Shown here: in pieces, positions 35,590 through 44,089 of the stretch
Position numbering within the stretch: position 1 is the first letter of the stretch
Layout: every line of letters starts with the position of its first letter
Source of the DNA: an uncultured Eubacteriales bacterium
Lineage (GTDB): Bacteria > Bacillota > Clostridia > Christensenellales > CAG-314
Reading direction: 5' to 3'
Assembly (NCBI GenBank): GCA_948938605.1
Contig: CARAIG010000073.1
Location: 1-64,000, forward strand
DNA: 64,000 bases
Translations under genes and position numbers: made by a program
Notes under the pieces: model-generated
What the model saw: the letters and a program-made list of their open reading frames with translations, nothing else
Told to the model about the DNA's origin: nothing
The model's database searches: none

Positions 35590-36046
35590 TGTTATATATC
35601 CTTGAAATTTACTTAATTTTTTGTTTCTGTGTGACAATTGTTAAAAGCATATTTGCTAAATGTGCCAAACCGTTGTTGCTGTACTGTGTCGGTTTTGCCG
35701 TATTTGTTTGCGCTAATTACTTTACTTGTTTTGTTATTTTGCTGCACTTATGTTTACATAGGGTTTTATTCGTTTTTGCGTAGTTGAATTTTTGCAATCA
35801 AAACGTTTTTAATAATTTGCAGATCTGCTTGTTGCGTATGCTTGCCGTATATAACCTTTTGTTCTTTTTAAATAATTTGTATTAAAAGCGTTGTTTGTTT
35901 GCATCGTATTTTTAAAAACATCACCACAAGTGCAATTTGTAAAACTGCGCGCCGATACGGTATATATTAAGGCTGTTTACAAATTGTTGTACAAGAGAAG
36001 CCGTTTAAATGCCTAACTTGTACATTTAATTGTGTTTTAGACAACT
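35590..36046. other. mnmE-mnmG gap
   Basis: 457 bp without a gene; AT-rich, with a palindromic repeat at 35987. Confidence 0.45.
35987..36025. repeat. GTACAAGT palindromic repeat, copy 7
   Basis: TTGTACAAGAGAAGCCGTTT and ATGCCTAACTTGTACA; just after the mnmE stop. Confidence 0.7.
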
Positions 36047-37345
36047 TTATTTACCCAAGCAAAATTTGCTGTAAATGCGGTCGATAATGTCTTCGCGCGC
36101 GGATGTTCCGGTAATTTCGCCCAAGGTTTCCCACGCTTGGCGCAGCGAACTTGTAACGATGTCCAACGTTGCGGTTTTGCAATTTGCTTGCGCTTCGTCA
36201 AGCTGTTGCTTGGCAAGTTTTAGACAAGACAAGTGCCTTTCGTTGGTAATAAGTAAGTCGCTGTTTTCTATGTCGCCCGCGCTGAACATTTCGTACAATG
36301 TGGATTTGATTATTTCAACGTCCCCGCTTTTTGCGGATACTATCAAGCTGTCAACACAGCAAGGCGAACTGTCGTACAAATCGCATTTGTTGTAAATGCG
36401 TACTTGCGGACGGATTGTGGGATAGACCGAACGGTCGGAAGGATCGTCCGTTACGTGCAGTACGACATCGGCGCTATCCGCCGCTTTTTGCGCACGCTTT
36501 ACCCCTTCTATTTCCACAACGTCGGTTGTGTCCCGTATGCCTGCCGTATCTACAAAATTGAACTTTATGTCGCGGTAGTTTACCGATTCGGTTAGCGTAT
36601 CCCGCGTGGTACCTTGAATGTCCGATACTATTGCGCGGTCGGTTCCGAGCAGAGCGTTAAGTAAACTGGATTTGCCTACATTGGGTTTCCCGACAATGGC
36701 GACGTTTATTCCGTATTTTGCCACCTTGCCTAACGTTGCTGTGGAAATAAGCGCGGACAGTTCGTTGGACAGTGCGCTCAGTTGTTTTTCTACTGCGTTT
36801 ACCGTAGGTAATTCCAGGTCTTCTTCGGGGTAGTCTAACGTTGCTTCGCACGAAGATACCAAGTCGAGCAATACGTCTTGCATTGCTACAATTTTTTTGC
36901 CCAATTTGTTTTCAAGTAAATTAGCACCCGCTTTTGCGGCGGATGCGGTTTCCGCATCGATCATTTCAATAATGCCTTCGGCGTTAGTTAAGTTTTGTTT
37001 ACCGTTAATAAATGCGCGTTTGCTAAATTCACCGTTTTGCGCCGGAACTGCGCCGTTTGCTATGCACTGTTCGATTACCGCTTGGCAAACTGCGCTGCCG
37101 CCATGGCAGTGAAATTCCACTGTGTTTTCGCCCGTATAGGAATGCGGTGCGGCAAAATAAACGCACATTGCATTTTCGTCGAATTGCGGTGTGGCAAGTG
37201 TGCCAACCTTTAAATAATTGGGTTTGCTTGGAAACGGTTTAAAAAACTTTTTTGCAATTTCTATTGCGTCGTCGCCGCTCATGCGCACGACGGCAATTGC
37301 CGAACGTCCGCGTGCGGTGGATAACGCCACAATTGTTTTATTCAT
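36047..37345 (-). CDS. mnmE: tRNA modification GTPase MnmE
   Basis: A 432-residue GTPase partner of MnmG in U34 modification. The folate-binding N-terminal domain begins MNKTIVALSTARGRSAIAVVR. The G domain has GKPNVGKSSLLNALLG (G1), DIQGTTRDT (G2), DTAGI (G3) and NKCD (G4), and the C-terminus ends in the conserved FCLGK whose Cys is catalytic. It is slightly shorter than usual (about 450-460), with no missing motif. A GGAG site precedes the ATG. In many Bacillota it directly follows jag; here it is on the other strand, 10 kb away. Confidence 0.97.
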   Translation of the reverse strand: MNKTIVALSTARGRSAIAVVRMSGDDAIEIAKKFFKPFPSKPNYLKVGTLATPQFDENAMCVYFAAPHSYTGENTVEFHCHGGSAVCQAVIEQCIANGAVPAQNGEFSKRAFINGKQNLTNAEGIIEMIDAETASAAKAGANLLENKLGKKIVAMQDVLLDLVSSCEATLDYPEEDLELPTVNAVEKQLSALSNELSALISTATLGKVAKYGINVAIVGKPNVGKSSLLNALLGTDRAIVSDIQGTTRDTLTESVNYRDIKFNFVDTAGIRDTTDVVEIEGVKRAQKAADSADVVLHVTDDPSDRSVYPTIRPQVRIYNKCDLYDSSPCCVDSLIVSAKSGDVEIIKSTLYEMFSAGDIENSDLLITNERHLSCLKLAKQQLDEAQANCKTATLDIVTSSLRQAWETLGEITGTSAREDIIDRIYSKFCLGK

Positions 37346-37471
37346 ATATACTCCGATGTTTTGTTTTTACGTTTTACAATTCTTACAAAAGCATTGTTTG
37401 TTGTAACTATTATTTGTCCGATAACAGTGCTTGACGTTAAATTTCTTGCACCTGTTGCAATGTGTTAATGT

Positions 37472-37492
37472 CTGGCAACGTGAAATTCGAAC
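37472..37492 (-). repeat. T-arm-like 21-bp repeat, copy 2
   Basis: On the minus strand GTTCGAATTTCACGTTGC then CAG; preceded by GCAG so that the flank looks even more like a tRNA T-arm. See 5609-5629. Confidence 0.6.
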
Positions 37493-37496
37493 CCTG

Positions 37497-37640
37497 CAAA
37501 CCGCCTAAGCGAATATAAACTACGCAATACAATGTTGCCTTGGCGTTTTTGCTCAGTCGTATACGTCCGTGTACACTCGTGTAGCAAGAATCCGTAGCCA
37601 CCGTCGTCTTGTTTGTCTCTGCACACTTAGGACACGTGCG
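37497..37640. repeat. 125-bp modular repeat, single unit
   Basis: Shares CCTAAGC, TATAAAC, GTCCGTGTACACTC, CCACCGTC, TCTTGTTTG and CTTAGGACA in the same order with the module behind dnaA. Confidence 0.6.
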
Positions 37641-37970
37641 CATAGCGCAAGTACAGTTTCGACTGCGTTGCCTTGCCTTGAAACGGAAACTCCTAGTCTC
37701 AAAGTGCGTTGCAAGTGTTGCGGCATAGAGATTGCGCATTGCTGTGTTGCTGTTGCTCGCGCGTACGTCCGGTACGTTCTCGTGCCTGTTCCTTGCACTG
37801 CTTGTCTTATATATCGCAATAACTATTTGAGTATCCAATGGCTAACTATCGACAGTCTATTTTGTACCGACTAATAGAAAAATGCATATTGGTGTAAGCG
37901 CAAATTAGAGTGGTAAATGCGTTAATTCCACACAATCTTGGTTTGTAGGCGTATTGAAGTTTGGGCGGTG

Positions 37971-38285
37971 TTATTTGTTCCAATAAACGATTTTAGTTAT
38001 TATAACTTTGTCCCAGATATCTTTTAGACTTTTTTTTCCGCCTTTGTTTTTAAAGTTGAATATTTTGCGGTCCTCGTCGTACTTATCCCAGAAGAAATAT
38101 CTTTCGGAAGCGTCTTTTGTCAAAATGCAAATTATTTCCTTGCAAAATTCGCATCCGCGAAAGTCCCTGTCGACATATCTGCCAATCGAGCATGAATCGT
38201 AATGAGCATAACCTTCGATATAAAATTCAATCAGTCTTATGCCGTTTTCAGCATTGATTCCGTCAATAAATTCTTTGTAGTTCAT
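37971..38285 (-). CDS. Hypothetical small protein
   Basis: A 104-residue soluble protein that I do not recognise. It is rich in Tyr, Lys and acidic residues and has Cys in a CEFCKE pair near the middle (EFCKEIICIL). No Shine-Dalgarno motif is visible before ATG 38285; a TTG start at 38309 is also possible. Size, AT-rich codon use and the neighbouring WapI-type gene are compatible with a second immunity-like protein, but this is only context. Confidence 0.6.
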   Translation of the reverse strand: MNYKEFIDGINAENGIRLIEFYIEGYAHYDSCSIGRYVDRDFRGCEFCKEIICILTKDASERYFFWDKYDEDRKIFNFKNKGGKKSLKDIWDKVIITKIVYWNK

Positions 38286-38426
38286 ATTTAATAATTTGTT
38301 TTGCGACAAATGCTAATTTGTTTTTTTATTGGCGTATGCTTAGGCGGGAAATACTCAAAATGCCAACCAAGCGTTTAATTAAGTCTTAACATACGGCTGT
38401 TATATATAATTTATCAGCGAGTATTA

Positions 38427-38485
38427 GTGGTTAAAACAGCCGTTTAGACAGAATTTTTGCTGTTAAATGAGTTACGGTTCATTCG
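38427..38485. repeat. GGTTAAAATAGCCGTTTA repeat, copy 5
   Basis: AGTGGTTAAAACAGCCGTTT, then AGACAGAATTTTTGCTG and GTTCATTC. Confidence 0.65.
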
Positions 38486-38511
38486 AAATCTATCAATCTG
38501 CAAGTTTTAAC

Positions 38512-38955
38512 TTATCTTTGCGGAAAATTAACCCCCATATCTTTAAGTTCGGTCAACTTATCATTCGCTGTTTGTTTCGTCCATTTTGCAGAAACAGTCC
38601 GTTTGAGCCATTTGTTGTTATCTGTATTGTAAACGAAACTTAAAACAAAAACAATATGCGTATCAATCTTAGTGATACAGACGCTCAAATACGGCTCCAA
38701 AAAATCCGACATATAGTTATCGTCTTTGTCGTTAATGATACATTGTAGCGCTTTTATTAAGTCGAATAGTTCGCAAGTAAGCAAACAATTGTCTGTGTAA
38801 GTTTCATTTACGTTTTTTTCTTTGTAATTTAAAGTTATAGTTAACCAATTTGCATCGTAGTCAAAGCATTCGGATTTTTTTGAAGGATTTGCGTTTGGAA
38901 ATTCGTAACCAACTATATTTAAATCTATACTTTTGTTTTTATCCACTATTAACAT
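38512..38955 (-). CDS. WapI-like immunity protein
   Basis: A 147-residue protein that fits the WapI immunity family: IVGYEFPN near residue 14, then the family block YDANWLTITL, a CLLTCELFDLIKAL helix and a FLEPYLSVCI strand. WapI proteins protect against the tRNA-cleaving tip of WapA-type contact-dependent toxins. A GGGAGC site precedes the ATG. No wapA or other toxin gene is adjacent, so it is an orphan in this window. Confidence 0.75.
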   Translation of the reverse strand: MLIVDKNKSIDLNIVGYEFPNANPSKKSECFDYDANWLTITLNYKEKNVNETYTDNCLLTCELFDLIKALQCIINDKDDNYMSDFLEPYLSVCITKIDTHIVFVLSFVYNTDNNKWLKRTVSAKWTKQTANDKLTELKDMGVNFPQR

Positions 38956-39647
38956 TATTGCTCCCTATTCATTGTCCGATGAAATTCAACTACCAACCTA
39001 ATTTTTGGCCGTACTTTCGATAAATTATTCGTAGGTCATTTTCTTGTACTTCGCATGGAGTTTTTCAAGGTTATATTTTCGTTTAATATTTGCAGTAATC
39101 GCGAATTTTCATGGCTATGCCGACATAGTCATTAGCGGTACCATTAAAACTTTCGAGATCGATGAGATGATGGACATTGTATTCGTTCTGTCCAAACCGT
39201 TTTCTTCAAGGTGTTATTTCCAAATTATAATTGTGATAATATACGATGTGAGTACTTATACAATTGTACCACTTTATTGCCAAATCGACAACTTGTTTGA
39301 TATCATTGACTTTTATTATAAATTATTAAGCGACTTTTAGTTGCTGCCAAGTTAACCCGATTAAAAGTTTTTTCCCCAAACTGTACACAGATAAAGTTTT
39401 GCTGTGATATATGTTTTATAAAAGCATAAATAATTTTGTAAAACTGCTTTTATGCTTAAACTTACAAGTTTGTTGAATGCTTTGCAAATTCAGTAACGGT
39501 ATTTAGTCTGCTTTTGCTTTTTTTTAATATTTGTGTTTGTAAATCGATTGCGAAAAGCGGCAAAAAATCAAATTAACTTTATGTGTAATAAATTGAGCTT
39601 GAATATTGTATATAGTGTTATTATAATGCTAAAATCGGCGTTTAAAT
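38956..39647. other. Gene-free AT-rich stretch upstream of parA
   Basis: A 98-codon open frame at 39044-39340 has a low-complexity, non-protein-like translation, and the minus strand shows a few short coding-like patches with stops. It may be a decayed gene; nothing is recognisable. Confidence 0.4.
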
Positions 39648-39682
39648 ATGCAAAACGTTGCTTTTAAATGCATAACTTGTAC
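39648..39682. repeat. GTACAAGT palindromic repeat, copy 8
   Basis: Degenerate copy: ATGCAAAACGTTGCTTTTAA, then ATGCATAACTTGTAC. Confidence 0.45.
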
Positions 39683-39739
39683 TATTATTAACATAATATC
39701 TTGCTTTCTTTTGTGCGAATTATTATTGAATTTTGGTGT

Positions 39740-39755
39740 GTTTTCACGTGGAACA
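39740..39755. promoter_or_regulatory. Degenerate parS-like site upstream of parA
   Basis: GTTTTCACGTGGAACA matches the 16-bp parS consensus at 13 positions and keeps the TTTCACGTG core, 43 bp upstream of the parA -35 box. It could let ParB autoregulate the operon. Confidence 0.5.
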
Positions 39756-39797
39756 TTTATTTTGTTTCATAAATTTTCGACAATATGTTTTTTATTG

Positions 39798-39826
39798 TTG
39801 AAAAAGTTTGTGTTTTGTGTTATTAT
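39798..39826 (+). promoter_or_regulatory. Promoter of parA-parB
   Basis: TTGAAA (39798-39803), 17-bp spacer and TATTAT (39821-39826). Confidence 0.7.
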
Positions 39827-39933
39827 ATAAAATGTAATATGACGGACATAAATTGATTTGCTTGCGTACCAATTATTTGCGACTGTGCGCAATAGTAAAG
39901 TCGTGCAGGACGTTGTATATTATGGGAGTAATT

Positions 39934-40710
39934 ATGGGTAAAATTTTTGCTTTTTCTAATCAAAAAGGCGGAGTCGGCAAGACAACCACCGCTATTAATT
40001 TGGCTACTTATGTTGCAAAGTTGGGAAGGAAAACTTTGCTTGTGGACTTCGATCCGCAGGGTAATGCTACTAGCGGATTTGGTATTGAAAAGAATCAGTT
40101 GGAAGCTAACTGCTACGATTTGTTGATGTCCGAAGCGACTGCCGAACAAGTAATAATGCCTACAATGATCGATAATTTATCTATCATTCCCAGTAATATC
40201 GACCTTGCTGCTGCGGAAGTCGATCTTGTTTCTGTTCCGTTTAGAGAAAGCGCGTTAAAGCGTGCGCTTGAACCGATTGTCTCTAATTACGACTATATCT
40301 TTATTGATTGTCCGCCGAGTCTCGGTTTAATTACGTTAAATGCACTTACGGTTGCTAATGCAGTAATAATACCCATTCAAAGTGAGTTTTTTGCTTTGGA
40401 AGGACTGGTTCAACTGATGAATACTATCAAGATTGTTAAGCAGCGTCTTAACCCGCAACTGTATATAAATGGCGTAATTTTGACAATGTACGACAAACGC
40501 ACTACTATGTCCAAGCAAGTTACTTCCGATATTTACAAATATTTTGGTGATAAAGTGTACCCTATACCTGTTCAGCGTAATATAAAATTGGTGGAATCGC
40601 CCAGTTTTGGCGTGCCCGTTGTTTTGCATGCGCCGCATTCTAACGGGGCATTGGCGTACGAAACGCTTGCAAAAGAATTTCTAACAAGAGAGGAAAATAC
40701 TAATGGCTAA
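39934..40710 (+). CDS. parA: Chromosome partitioning ATPase ParA/Soj
   Basis: A 258-residue deviant-Walker ATPase that works with ParB and parS in origin segregation and, in Bacillus, also acts on DnaA. The signature KGGVGKTT is at residues 11-18, followed by LVDFDPQGN and DCPPSLGL. The ATG at 39934 is chosen because GGGAG lies 5 nt upstream; the longer frame would add 27 unrelated residues. It overlaps parB by 8 nt. Confidence 0.97.
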   Translation: MGKIFAFSNQKGGVGKTTTAINLATYVAKLGRKTLLVDFDPQGNATSGFGIEKNQLEANCYDLLMSEATAEQVIMPTMIDNLSIIPSNIDLAAAEVDLVSVPFRESALKRALEPIVSNYDYIFIDCPPSLGLITLNALTVANAVIIPIQSEFFALEGLVQLMNTIKIVKQRLNPQLYINGVILTMYDKRTTMSKQVTSDIYKYFGDKVYPIPVQRNIKLVESPSFGVPVVLHAPHSNGALAYETLAKEFLTREENTNG

Positions 40711-41632
40711 CAAAGGACTTGGCAGAGGATTCGCATCTTTGATGGGAATGAACGATATCGACGAACTTACGCAGCCGACTGCGAAATCTGTCGAAATTGA
40801 AAAGACGGTTGCGCCGACGTCGCAAGACAGCGTTGTACAAATTGCGCTTATCGATATCGACCCCAACTACGAACAACCGCGTAAAAATTTTGACGAAACC
40901 GCGCTTAATGAGTTGGCTGAAAGTATTAAAATACATGGCGTAATTCAACCTATCGTTGTCACTCCTATCGGCAAACGTTTTATGATTATTGCCGGTGAAC
41001 GTCGTTTCCGCGCAAGCAAAATTGCAGGAAAGACTGAAATTCCTGCCATTATTCGTAATTATACATCGCAGCAGATTAAAGAAATCAGTTTAATTGAAAA
41101 TTTGCAGCGCGAAGATTTGTCTCCGATTGAGGAGGCTATGGCGATAAGGACATTGATGACGGAATTTAATATGACGCAGGAAGCCGTTGCGGACCGTATC
41201 GGAAAAAGCCGCTCCGCTGTGGCTAACACGTTGCGCTTGCTTACGCTTAGCAATGACGTCATAAGTCTTGTTGAACATGGCAGATTGTCTGCCGGGCATG
41301 CACGTACGTTGGTTGTTATTCCTAAGGAAAGTCAATATAAGTTGGCTCTTAAAGGCTGCGATAACCAGATGACTGTTCGCGAAATGGAAAAAATGGTTCG
41401 TGATTTCCTTAGTCCTAAGCCGGAAAAGCAAAAACCGTCAATTGAAGACAGCAAGGAGCTTATTTCTCTTGTCGGTAATATGAAACGTGCATTTGCAACT
41501 AAGGTTAGCGCAATCGGTAATGGTAATAAGGGGCGTATTTATATAGATTATTTCACGTCTGACGACCTTGACCGTATTTCTACGCTTGTTGAAGAATGGA
41601 TGAGCGATAAATTCCGTAAGGAAGAAGAATAA
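40703..41632 (+). CDS. parB: Chromosome partitioning protein ParB/Spo0J
   Basis: A 309-residue CTP-dependent clamp that loads at parS sites. It has the family N-terminus MANKGLGRGFASLMG, the CTP-binding motifs PRKNFDE and GERRFRASKIAG, ENLQREDLSPIEEA, and the helix-turn-helix MTQEAVADRIGKSRSAVAN. Three perfect parS sites lie 1.3-1.5 kb downstream. Translation is coupled to parA through an overlap. Confidence 0.97.
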   Translation: MANKGLGRGFASLMGMNDIDELTQPTAKSVEIEKTVAPTSQDSVVQIALIDIDPNYEQPRKNFDETALNELAESIKIHGVIQPIVVTPIGKRFMIIAGERRFRASKIAGKTEIPAIIRNYTSQQIKEISLIENLQREDLSPIEEAMAIRTLMTEFNMTQEAVADRIGKSRSAVANTLRLLTLSNDVISLVEHGRLSAGHARTLVVIPKESQYKLALKGCDNQMTVREMEKMVRDFLSPKPEKQKPSIEDSKELISLVGNMKRAFATKVSAIGNGNKGRIYIDYFTSDDLDRISTLVEEWMSDKFRKEEE

Positions 41633-41650
41633 TTTGATTTTTTAGTAATA

Positions 41651-41686
41651 AACTGAGTACAAAGTTAATTGTACTCAGTTTTTTCT
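41651..41686 (+). terminator. Terminator of parAB
   Basis: Perfect 12-bp stem AACTGAGTACAA (41651-41662) and TTGTACTCAGTT (41669-41680), then TTTTTC. Confidence 0.9.
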
Positions 41687-42978
41687 TTTTTAGTGCAGTT
41701 TTATATTTCACAAGTTTGAAGTGCCAAACTAATTATTGCGACCTTTTTTTGTGCGTGACGTGCGGGTATTTTTCGTGCGATGTCGAACGTCGACAAATAT
41801 CATTGCAAATTGTGATAATTGTCAATCGATTTTTTGCGCCGATTTTAAAACGTGAAAAAATTCGTGAAAATTATTTTGTTGTTAATATTTTTATGGTTTG
41901 GATTATATTGCTAATTTTTTTGTGTCTATTTTGTATTGTTTGGACTTTTTGTTGTGTTTTTTATAGACGTTTTATACTTCAAAATTGCGGATAATTATGT
42001 TATAAAAGGTGGTTGAAATAAGCTCTGAGGCAGAATTTTAAATTTGTTTTTGAAAAAATTCCGACCATTTTCAAGTTCATTCTGAGTTGAATAGTGATAA
42101 TTTTTGCAGTGGATTTCATTAATGATGATCAAGTTTTAAAAGTGGTTTTTGTATATTTAAAAATAAGTTCGTGTCAACAGGCGAACGAATGTCTTATGTG
42201 CTCATTAATATTTGTGAACGCCGTTCGCTGATACCGACATTTACTTCCAATGTTGCGTGCTTAATAGTTTTGGGGTGTAGTATTCTGCTCTTGACAACAG
42301 CCCCAAATATTCAAAATCAAATTGAATTTTTTTGATTCTGCGTAGGCTATATTGCAAATTTGCTTGAATCGCGTCTTCGTTTTTCTGGCATAACTAGTAC
42401 CAAAAATAACTTCTGTCGTCAAAATTTTAATATACTTGTTCCGAACGTGCTTAGTTTTGAAGGAATACTGTTGTGTGGTATCGGCAATTTCATCGACAAT
42501 AGCCTAATTTTATAATTTGCGTAGGATCTAATATAATTGCAATTATATTATATTAATTATATTTAAATGTTATTTATTGGATATATTTTGAGTTTTTTTT
42601 AGACAATTTTTAAGCGTCATTTATTAATTTTGACCAATTTGCGTTGTCTGATTTATATATTCAGCGAAATGTTACGCTGATATATGACAAACGGTGTTTA
42701 AAGTTTATTTGATCGATGATGTGTTTGTAGCTGCTTAAATTCATTCCTACTATTGACTTCGTAAAGTTAATTGTTTGTTTTGAATGCCGTTTGGGTGCAA
42801 GGATAATGTTCTGTAATAAAGTGACACTGTGTGTTTTGCAAATTTTCATATATTGGTGCTCTGATTTAGTATTTTGTCCTGTTTGTGTGTCGCAGGTCAC
42901 TGTGCTACCGTATTTTGTTTCGTAAAGCCGATATTATGGTGCTTTTCGGTTTATTGTCGCTTTGACTTTTTTCTTATC

Positions 42979-42994
42979 TGTTTCACGTGAAACA
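42979..42994. promoter_or_regulatory. parS site 1
   Basis: TGTTTCACGTGAAACA, identical to the ParB binding consensus. Confidence 0.95.
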
Positions 42995-43090
42995 GGATCA
43001 TTTGCAAATAAAGTCTTATTGATAAATATTGTTTTCTTGTTAATTGTGGCTTTTTTGCAGCTTTTATATATTGTTATTGTAATGAATTAA

Positions 43091-43106
43091 TGTTTCACGT
43101 GAAACA
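43091..43106. promoter_or_regulatory. parS site 2
   Basis: TGTTTCACGTGAAACA, perfect, 112 bp after site 1. Confidence 0.95.
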
Positions 43107-43159
43107 AAGCGTAAATTAATTGAGATGTTGTATGAATTAATTTATTTCTTTGTCAAGTT

Positions 43160-43175
43160 TGTTTCACGTGAAACA
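43160..43175. promoter_or_regulatory. parS site 3
   Basis: TGTTTCACGTGAAACA, perfect and with the palindrome extended by two more bases on each side; 69 bp after site 2. Confidence 0.95.
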
Positions 43176-43303
43176 AACGCATGGGTGGCTTATAGGAACA
43201 AATAATTATTCAATTCTGGCTTCGAAAATGAAATTTGGGCTTAAAAATGGGCAAAAATGCCTGTTTTAGGGCTTTTTTAAAGTCAATTTAAATAATTTTG
43301 TGT

Positions 43304-43335
43304 AAAAAAACCGCTCAAACTGTTAGTTTGAGCGG
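43304..43335 (-). terminator. Terminator of cvpA
   Basis: CCGCTCAAAC and GTTTGAGCGG around TGTTA; on the minus strand it is followed by seven T. Confidence 0.9.
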
Positions 43336-43348
43336 TAAATATTTGAAG

Positions 43349-44089
43349 TTATGCTATTGCAGACAGTGTAGCCAAATCCACATTTAATAAACGGGCTATA
43401 TATGCGCCTATGACGTTTGTGTCGTGTAATGCTTGTAAAAGTTTGGAATTTGTCAAAATATTTGTAAATGTTTCCTGTATTTCAGGCGGTAACCACTTTG
43501 CAACGACAATTTCCGCTGCGGTCAAAACGAATACGACAACTATTACATAAGCAATGACAATTGCCCATACGGCGCCAAATATTTTGTCTAGTGTTTTAAG
43601 AACGGGCAATGTTGCTAATTTTTCAAGTCCTTTTCGAACTCCCCAAAAGACCAGTTTGAAAATTAGCAGTAAAACTATCCAAATAATAAAGCCTACAATC
43701 AGTCTTGCGCACATTGCGCCGAAGTAAGCGCCTAGTGTTGTCATTTGAGACTCGCTCATAGTTGTCCATATGCGTCCGGATATGCTTTCGTTTGCCAATA
43801 TACGCAAAAATCCCGATGTCGATAGGGCTGCTTCAAGTTCCTCAGGGCTATGGATTTCCATTGTAAAGGCTTCACCGTTGAACCAACCGGCCGCTGTTGT
43901 TGCAAAGCCGTTTAATATTCCGTCTTTTGCAATCGCCGGAACTATAATCAATGTTAGTCCGATCGAGCCTATTAGTCCGACAAGCCAACAAAACCCTGCA
44001 ACAAATTGTTTTGTAAAGCCTCTTATTGCGCCGATAATTAGTGATAGCGCAAATATAGCGGCAATAGCTATGTCAACATATATATGCAT
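43349..44089 (-). CDS. CvpA family membrane protein
   Basis: A 246-residue membrane protein of the CvpA (colicin V production) family, whose role remains unclear outside E. coli. The N-terminal VDIAIAAIFALSLIIGAIRGFTKQF is characteristic. Hydrophobic segments lie at about residues 5-20, 28-52, 127-150 and 170-195. An AGGAGGG ribosome-binding site precedes the ATG, and a 13-bp palindrome TGAACAATGTTCA at 44114-44126 could be an operator. Confidence 0.88.
   Translation of the reverse strand: MHIYVDIAIAAIFALSLIIGAIRGFTKQFVAGFCWLVGLIGSIGLTLIIVPAIAKDGILNGFATTAAGWFNGEAFTMEIHSPEELEAALSTSGFLRILANESISGRIWTTMSESQMTTLGAYFGAMCARLIVGFIIWIVLLLIFKLVFWGVRKGLEKLATLPVLKTLDKIFGAVWAIVIAYVIVVVFVLTAAEIVVAKWLPPEIQETFTNILTNSKLLQALHDTNVIGAYIARLLNVDLATLSAIA

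Larger units (their letters stand above)
37346..37970. other. Gene-free stretch upstream of mnmE
   Basis: No gene. It contains the T-arm-like repeat at 37472-37492 and a 125-bp-type module at 37497-37640; the rest is unremarkable. Confidence 0.5.
41690..43303. other. 1.6-kb AT-rich gene-free region with parS cluster
   Basis: No gene with recognisable product; open frames at 41716 and 42661 are short, AT-rich and without ribosome-binding sites. Three perfect parS palindromes lie within 200 bp at its distal end. No DnaA-box cluster was seen. It is a plausible centromere/origin-proximal region. Confidence 0.6.

Noticed and set aside
39044..39340. 98-codon open frame before parA
   Set aside because: No ribosome-binding site, AT-driven composition and no family resemblance.
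41716..41994. 92-codon open frame in the parS gap
   Set aside because: Low complexity, hydrophobic by AT bias, no start signal.
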